Made by a program: the position numbers and the translations under genes. Shown piece after piece: positions 6,384 through 8,491 of a DNA stretch of 8,491 bases (its first letter is position 1; each line of letters begins with the position of its first letter). Source of the DNA: Verrucomicrobiales bacterium (GTDB lineage Bacteria > Verrucomicrobiota > Verrucomicrobiia > Verrucomicrobiales > DEV007); contig NZSO01000062.1 in the NCBI GenBank assembly GCA_002696885.1, positions 3,475-11,965 of the forward strand, given 5' to 3'. The notes under the pieces are model-generated. The model was not told the origin of the DNA and did no database searches. It saw nothing but the letters and a program-made list of their open reading frames with translations.

Positions 6384-7346
6384 TTATCCAAATGCTTTTC
6401 TAAGTAGTTCTAAACTTTTTTTGCACCCCGTAACAGGATTCTCTTTGCCTTCAAATTCAAGGGAGATCCATCCTTTATAACCTGCTTGATGCATTATATC
6501 AGAAATTTTATTGTAATCTAGATCTAGAGTATACCATCTACCACCGCCGTAATACGTCTTTGCCTGAAGTAGTACTGTTTTATCTGCTAGTTGTGACAGC
6601 CTCTGGTACGGGTCCTCAAGAAAATTTCCAGTATCAAGGGTCACTTTTAACCAAGGTGAATTGATAGCATCAACGATTTTAAGAACTCCCTCGGGGGTTA
6701 ACCCAAGGCCCCAGTGATTTTCAAGGCCTAATATTACTCCCGACTTCTCAGCTTCACCAACAAGTTTTCCTATTGAATCTATAACCCAGTTATAACCTTC
6801 TTTTTCTGTGTATCCATCCAATACTGGTTCAATGCCTCGGTTGGCCATGAGATGATCAAAGTTCTTTGAAGTGTTCCATCTTCCTGTGTTTATTCGTATG
6901 GTTGGTATTCCCAGTTCGTGGGCTTGATTTATGTAAAATATTGTTTGCTCAACATTATGTCTTCTTTTCCGTGGATCTGGGTCAACGAAATCCTGATGTG
7001 TTGAAAAACCCATCAATGCTAAACCATTTAAAAAAGCATGTTTTTTAATCTTTTGTAAATAGGAGGGACGAAAATCCTCCATTTGGACTTGTAGTATTTC
7101 CACTCCTTCGAAACCTTGTTCTGCAGCTATGTCCAAACATTTTTCTATAGGACGAAATTCAGCTCTTCTAAAACCCCAATACGAATAGGTGGATACTCCT
7201 ATTGAATTCGTGATCTTTTGAGGAGCTGTATCCTGAGATTTGGATAATGTTTGAGCTGATAACAAAGTTGCTGCTCCTAGACTTGTTGATTTTAGGAAAC
7301 GCCTACGATTATGGGGGTTTGATAACATTTTAGCATTATACATCAT
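6384..7346 (-). CDS. Tat-exported sugar isomerase/epimerase-like TIM-barrel protein (AP endonuclease family 2 fold)
   Basis: This 320-residue protein starts with a twin-arginine signal: NRRRFLK at 13-19, then a hydrophobic stretch (about 22-34) and a cut site probably near 31-38. The mature part is a xylose-isomerase-like TIM barrel with segments IGVSTYSYWG (49-58), EGVEILQ (80-86), IRINTGRW (150-157), LGLENHWG (206-213), LDTGNF (237-242) and SLEFEG (295-300). Metal ligands by family analogy would be Glu209, Asp238 and Glu297. The expected His of the third site seems to be Gln261, in VLLQAKTYYGGG. It probably acts on a sugar or sugar acid, but the reaction is unknown. ATG codons at residues 1, 2 and 7 are all possible starts, and none has a Shine-Dalgarno site. 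It is the first gene of the leftward block and is divergent from the Rieske gene. Tat export implies folding, perhaps with its metal, before export. Confidence 0.88.
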   Translation of the reverse strand: MMYNAKMLSNPHNRRRFLKSTSLGAATLLSAQTLSKSQDTAPQKITNSIGVSTYSYWGFRRAEFRPIEKCLDIAAEQGFEGVEILQVQMEDFRPSYLQKIKKHAFLNGLALMGFSTHQDFVDPDPRKRRHNVEQTIFYINQAHELGIPTIRINTGRWNTSKNFDHLMANRGIEPVLDGYTEKEGYNWVIDSIGKLVGEAEKSGVILGLENHWGLGLTPEGVLKIVDAINSPWLKVTLDTGNFLEDPYQRLSQLADKTVLLQAKTYYGGGRWYTLDLDYNKISDIMHQAGYKGWISLEFEGKENPVTGCKKSLELLRKAFG

Positions 7347-7452
7347 CTATTAAGTTAATGTCTGCATAAAAAGAGGAGCATTTTGTGCACATTATGTTGA
7401 GTTTTAATTTGTTTGGAAGTCTTTTTATACGAGAATTATCGTATTAAGATAA
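7347..7452. promoter_or_regulatory. Divergent promoter region between the sugar block and the Rieske operon
   Basis: This 106-base non-coding gap must hold promoters for the leftward TIM-barrel gene and the rightward Rieske gene. It contains the palindrome TGTGCACA at 7384-7391 and a dyad near the Rieske start (listed separately). I did not find a consensus -35/-10 pair with normal spacing in either direction. Confidence 0.4.
7427..7444. promoter_or_regulatory. Perfect dyad ATACGA-N6-TCGTAT just before the Rieske start
   Basis: ATACGA (7427-7432) and TCGTAT (7439-7444) are perfect reverse complements with a six-base spacer, ending 8 bases before the ATG. As DNA it has the shape of a dimeric repressor or activator site. 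As RNA it would be a small hairpin next to the start codon that could affect ribosome entry. It contains CG steps that stand out in the surrounding AT-rich sequence. The function is inferred only from position and symmetry. Confidence 0.35.
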
Positions 7453-8016
7453 ATGAACGATCCGCTACAAACTCCTGAAGAAAACGTTGAAAATTCTGAC
7501 AGAAGACAGTTTTTGTCAAAAACGGCAAGCATTGTATTTGGAGGAGCTGTTGTGTCAGTTCCAATTGGAGCAGGGGTTGCAACTCTTTTGTCTCCACTAG
7601 GGAAAAATGACTCTGGTAGATTGAAAGTGATGTTAACGAGCTTGGAAGATCTACCGTCTGATGGTTCTCCCAAACTTTATCAAGTTGTTGCTCAGAGAAA
7701 AGATGCTTGGACCAAATATGAGAATAAGCCGATCGGTTCTGTTTTCTTAAGAAAGAGAGGCGAAAATGATGTTGTCGCTTTCAACAGTAGTTGCCCTCAT
7801 GCAGGTTGTAGTGTTGATCTGAATCCAAATGGAAAAATGTTCAGTTGTCCGTGTCATGAAAGTAACTTCAATATGGAGGGCGGAATAATTGGGAAGAGTG
7901 TGAGCCCTCGTGGTTTGGATGAGTTAGAGATTGATAAAGAGCTTTTATCCAAGGGGGAGGTTTGGGTGACCTTTGTTAACTTTAAAGCAGGAGTAACTGA
8001 TAAAATCGAAGTATGA
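7453..8016 (+). CDS. Tat-exported Rieske [2Fe-2S] protein of a quinol:cytochrome c reductase-type complex
   Basis: This 187-residue protein has a twin-arginine motif DRRQFLS (16-22) followed by a hydrophobic anchor (about 25-47), the usual N-terminal membrane anchor of Rieske subunits. Box I is CPHAGC (114-119) and box II is CPCHES (132-137). By family knowledge Cys114, His116, Cys132 and His135 bind the 2Fe-2S cluster, and Cys119-Cys134 form the disulfide. A Pro-containing loop (SVSPRGL, 149-155) follows. The Ser that hydrogen-bonds the cluster is kept (S137), but the position of the conserved Tyr is Phe139, which usually means a lower redox potential, as in menaquinol-using complexes. It acts outside the inner membrane, passing electrons from quinol to a cytochrome c. 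The stop overlaps the start of the cytochrome b gene, so the two are translationally coupled. Equivalent names would be qcrA or petA/petC. Confidence 0.95.
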   Translation: MNDPLQTPEENVENSDRRQFLSKTASIVFGGAVVSVPIGAGVATLLSPLGKNDSGRLKVMLTSLEDLPSDGSPKLYQVVAQRKDAWTKYENKPIGSVFLRKRGENDVVAFNSSCPHAGCSVDLNPNGKMFSCPCHESNFNMEGGIIGKSVSPRGLDELEIDKELLSKGEVWVTFVNFKAGVTDKIEV

Positions 8017-8491
8017 TTAAATCACTAACAAATTGGCTTGAGGATAGAACGGGTATTGGTTCTTTGACCAGGGAAGCATTATTTGAACGTGTGCCAGGAG
8101 GTGCAAGGTGGAGATATGTTTGGGGAAGCACCCTAACCTTTGCGATAATGGTACAATTTATTACTGGGGTCTTTTTATGGATGGCGTACAGTCCTAGTGC
8201 CTCAACTGCATGGGAGAGTGTATACTACATCCAGAATGAAATGCAATTTGGATGGCTATTGCGTGGGATACACCACTGGACTGCTCAAATAATGGTAGTC
8301 CTTCTTGTTTTTCACTTAGTTCAAGTCGTTATAGACAGTGCTTACAGGGCGCCAAGAGAGTTTAATTTTTGGTTTGGTGTTATCCTTTTATTTATAACTC
8401 TTGCAACTTCATTAACTGGATACCTTTTGCCATGGGATCAAAAAGGTTTTTGGGCCACTAAAGTTGCTACTAACCTAGCAGGAGTGGTTCC
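8013..8491 (+). CDS. Cytochrome b, b6-like N-terminal part (cut by the right edge)
   Basis: I translated this gene by hand; 159 full residues are visible and the frame is open at the edge. The ATG overlaps the Rieske stop as ATGA. An amphipathic N-terminus is followed by a first membrane helix (about 37-58), a second (85-108) carrying His87 and His101, and a third (117-139). The two histidines are 14 apart, the normal spacing for one ligand to each of the two b hemes; the partner histidines of the fourth helix are beyond the edge. The segment GYLLPWDQKGFWATK (136-150) has PWDQ as in cytochrome b6, rather than the PWGQ of mitochondrial-type cytochrome b. With the Rieske protein it forms the quinol-oxidising core of a bc-type complex. 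Whether the gene is a short b6 form with a separate subunit IV, or a full-length or haem-fused form, cannot be seen. Equivalent names would be qcrB or petB. Confidence 0.93.
   Translation, partial: MIKSLTNWLEDRTGIGSLTREALFERVPGGARWRYVWGSTLTFAIMVQFITGVFLWMAYSPSASTAWESVYYIQNEMQFGWLLRGIHHWTAQIMVVLLVFHLVQVVIDSAYRAPREFNFWFGVILLFITLATSLTGYLLPWDQKGFWATKVATNLAGVV

Noticed and set aside
7384..7391. Palindrome TGTGCACA as a CRP-like or other operator
   Set aside because: An 8-base palindrome alone is expected by chance in a window this size, and its flanks do not extend the symmetry.
7425..7673. Minus-strand open frame of 82 codons over the Rieske N-terminus
   Set aside because: It is antisense to the Tat signal and membrane anchor of a convincing Rieske gene and covers its upstream dyad; no homology signal is visible.
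1..8491. Search for defence systems, toxin-antitoxin pairs, CRISPR repeats, insertion sequences and tRNAs
   Set aside because: No repeat array, transposase, inverted terminal repeats, cloverleaf or recognisable defence gene is visible; the gene content is metabolic, respiratory and signalling.

Overview
The window is an AT-rich bacterial stretch. It resembles a PVC-group bacterium, most likely Verrucomicrobiota or Planctomycetota. The reasons are a Tat-exported sugar isomerase-like TIM-barrel protein, a secreted SGNH esterase, a Hanks-type kinase-like protein, an rbs-family sugar importer, a menaquinol-type Rieske/cytochrome b operon, and starts without Shine-Dalgarno sites. This is inference from gene content; no ribosomal RNA or other phylogenetic marker is present. 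I count nine genes, two of them cut by the window edges. I see no tRNA, rRNA, CRISPR array, insertion sequence or phage gene.

Layout: (1) 1-907, minus strand: a Hanks-type protein kinase-like gene whose C-terminus runs off the left edge. Its catalytic loop reads HCN instead of HRD and its DFG reads DFA, so it may be a pseudokinase. (2) 908-1118: a very AT-rich divergent intergenic region with several dyads. (3) 1119-1874, plus strand: a short-chain dehydrogenase/reductase. (4) 1883-7346, minus strand: five genes in one direction, in transcription order a Tat-signal TIM-barrel isomerase/epimerase-like protein, a secreted SGNH/GDSL hydrolase, a sugar-binding lipoprotein, a two-domain sugar ABC ATPase and a sugar ABC permease. 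A 167-base AT-rich gap separates the first two genes from the last three. (5) 7347-7452: a divergent intergenic region with a perfect 6-6-6 dyad just before the next start. (6) 7453 to the right edge, plus strand: a Tat-exported Rieske iron-sulfur protein, overlapping by ATGA with a cytochrome b gene cut by the edge.

How they may work together: the minus-strand block looks like a sugar acquisition locus. Two exported enzymes (a deacylase-like SGNH hydrolase and an isomerase-like TIM barrel) could process a sugar or glycoside outside the cytoplasm. The binding protein, ATPase and permease would then import the product, and the convergent SDR could oxidise or reduce it. The substrate cannot be read from the sequence, and no sugar kinase or LacI-type regulator lies in the window. 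The Rieske/cytochrome b pair is a separate respiratory operon (quinol:cytochrome c reductase type).

No clearly undescribed system is present. The most notable points are the probable pseudokinase, the exported-enzyme-plus-importer arrangement, and the Tyr-to-Phe change at the Rieske cluster.
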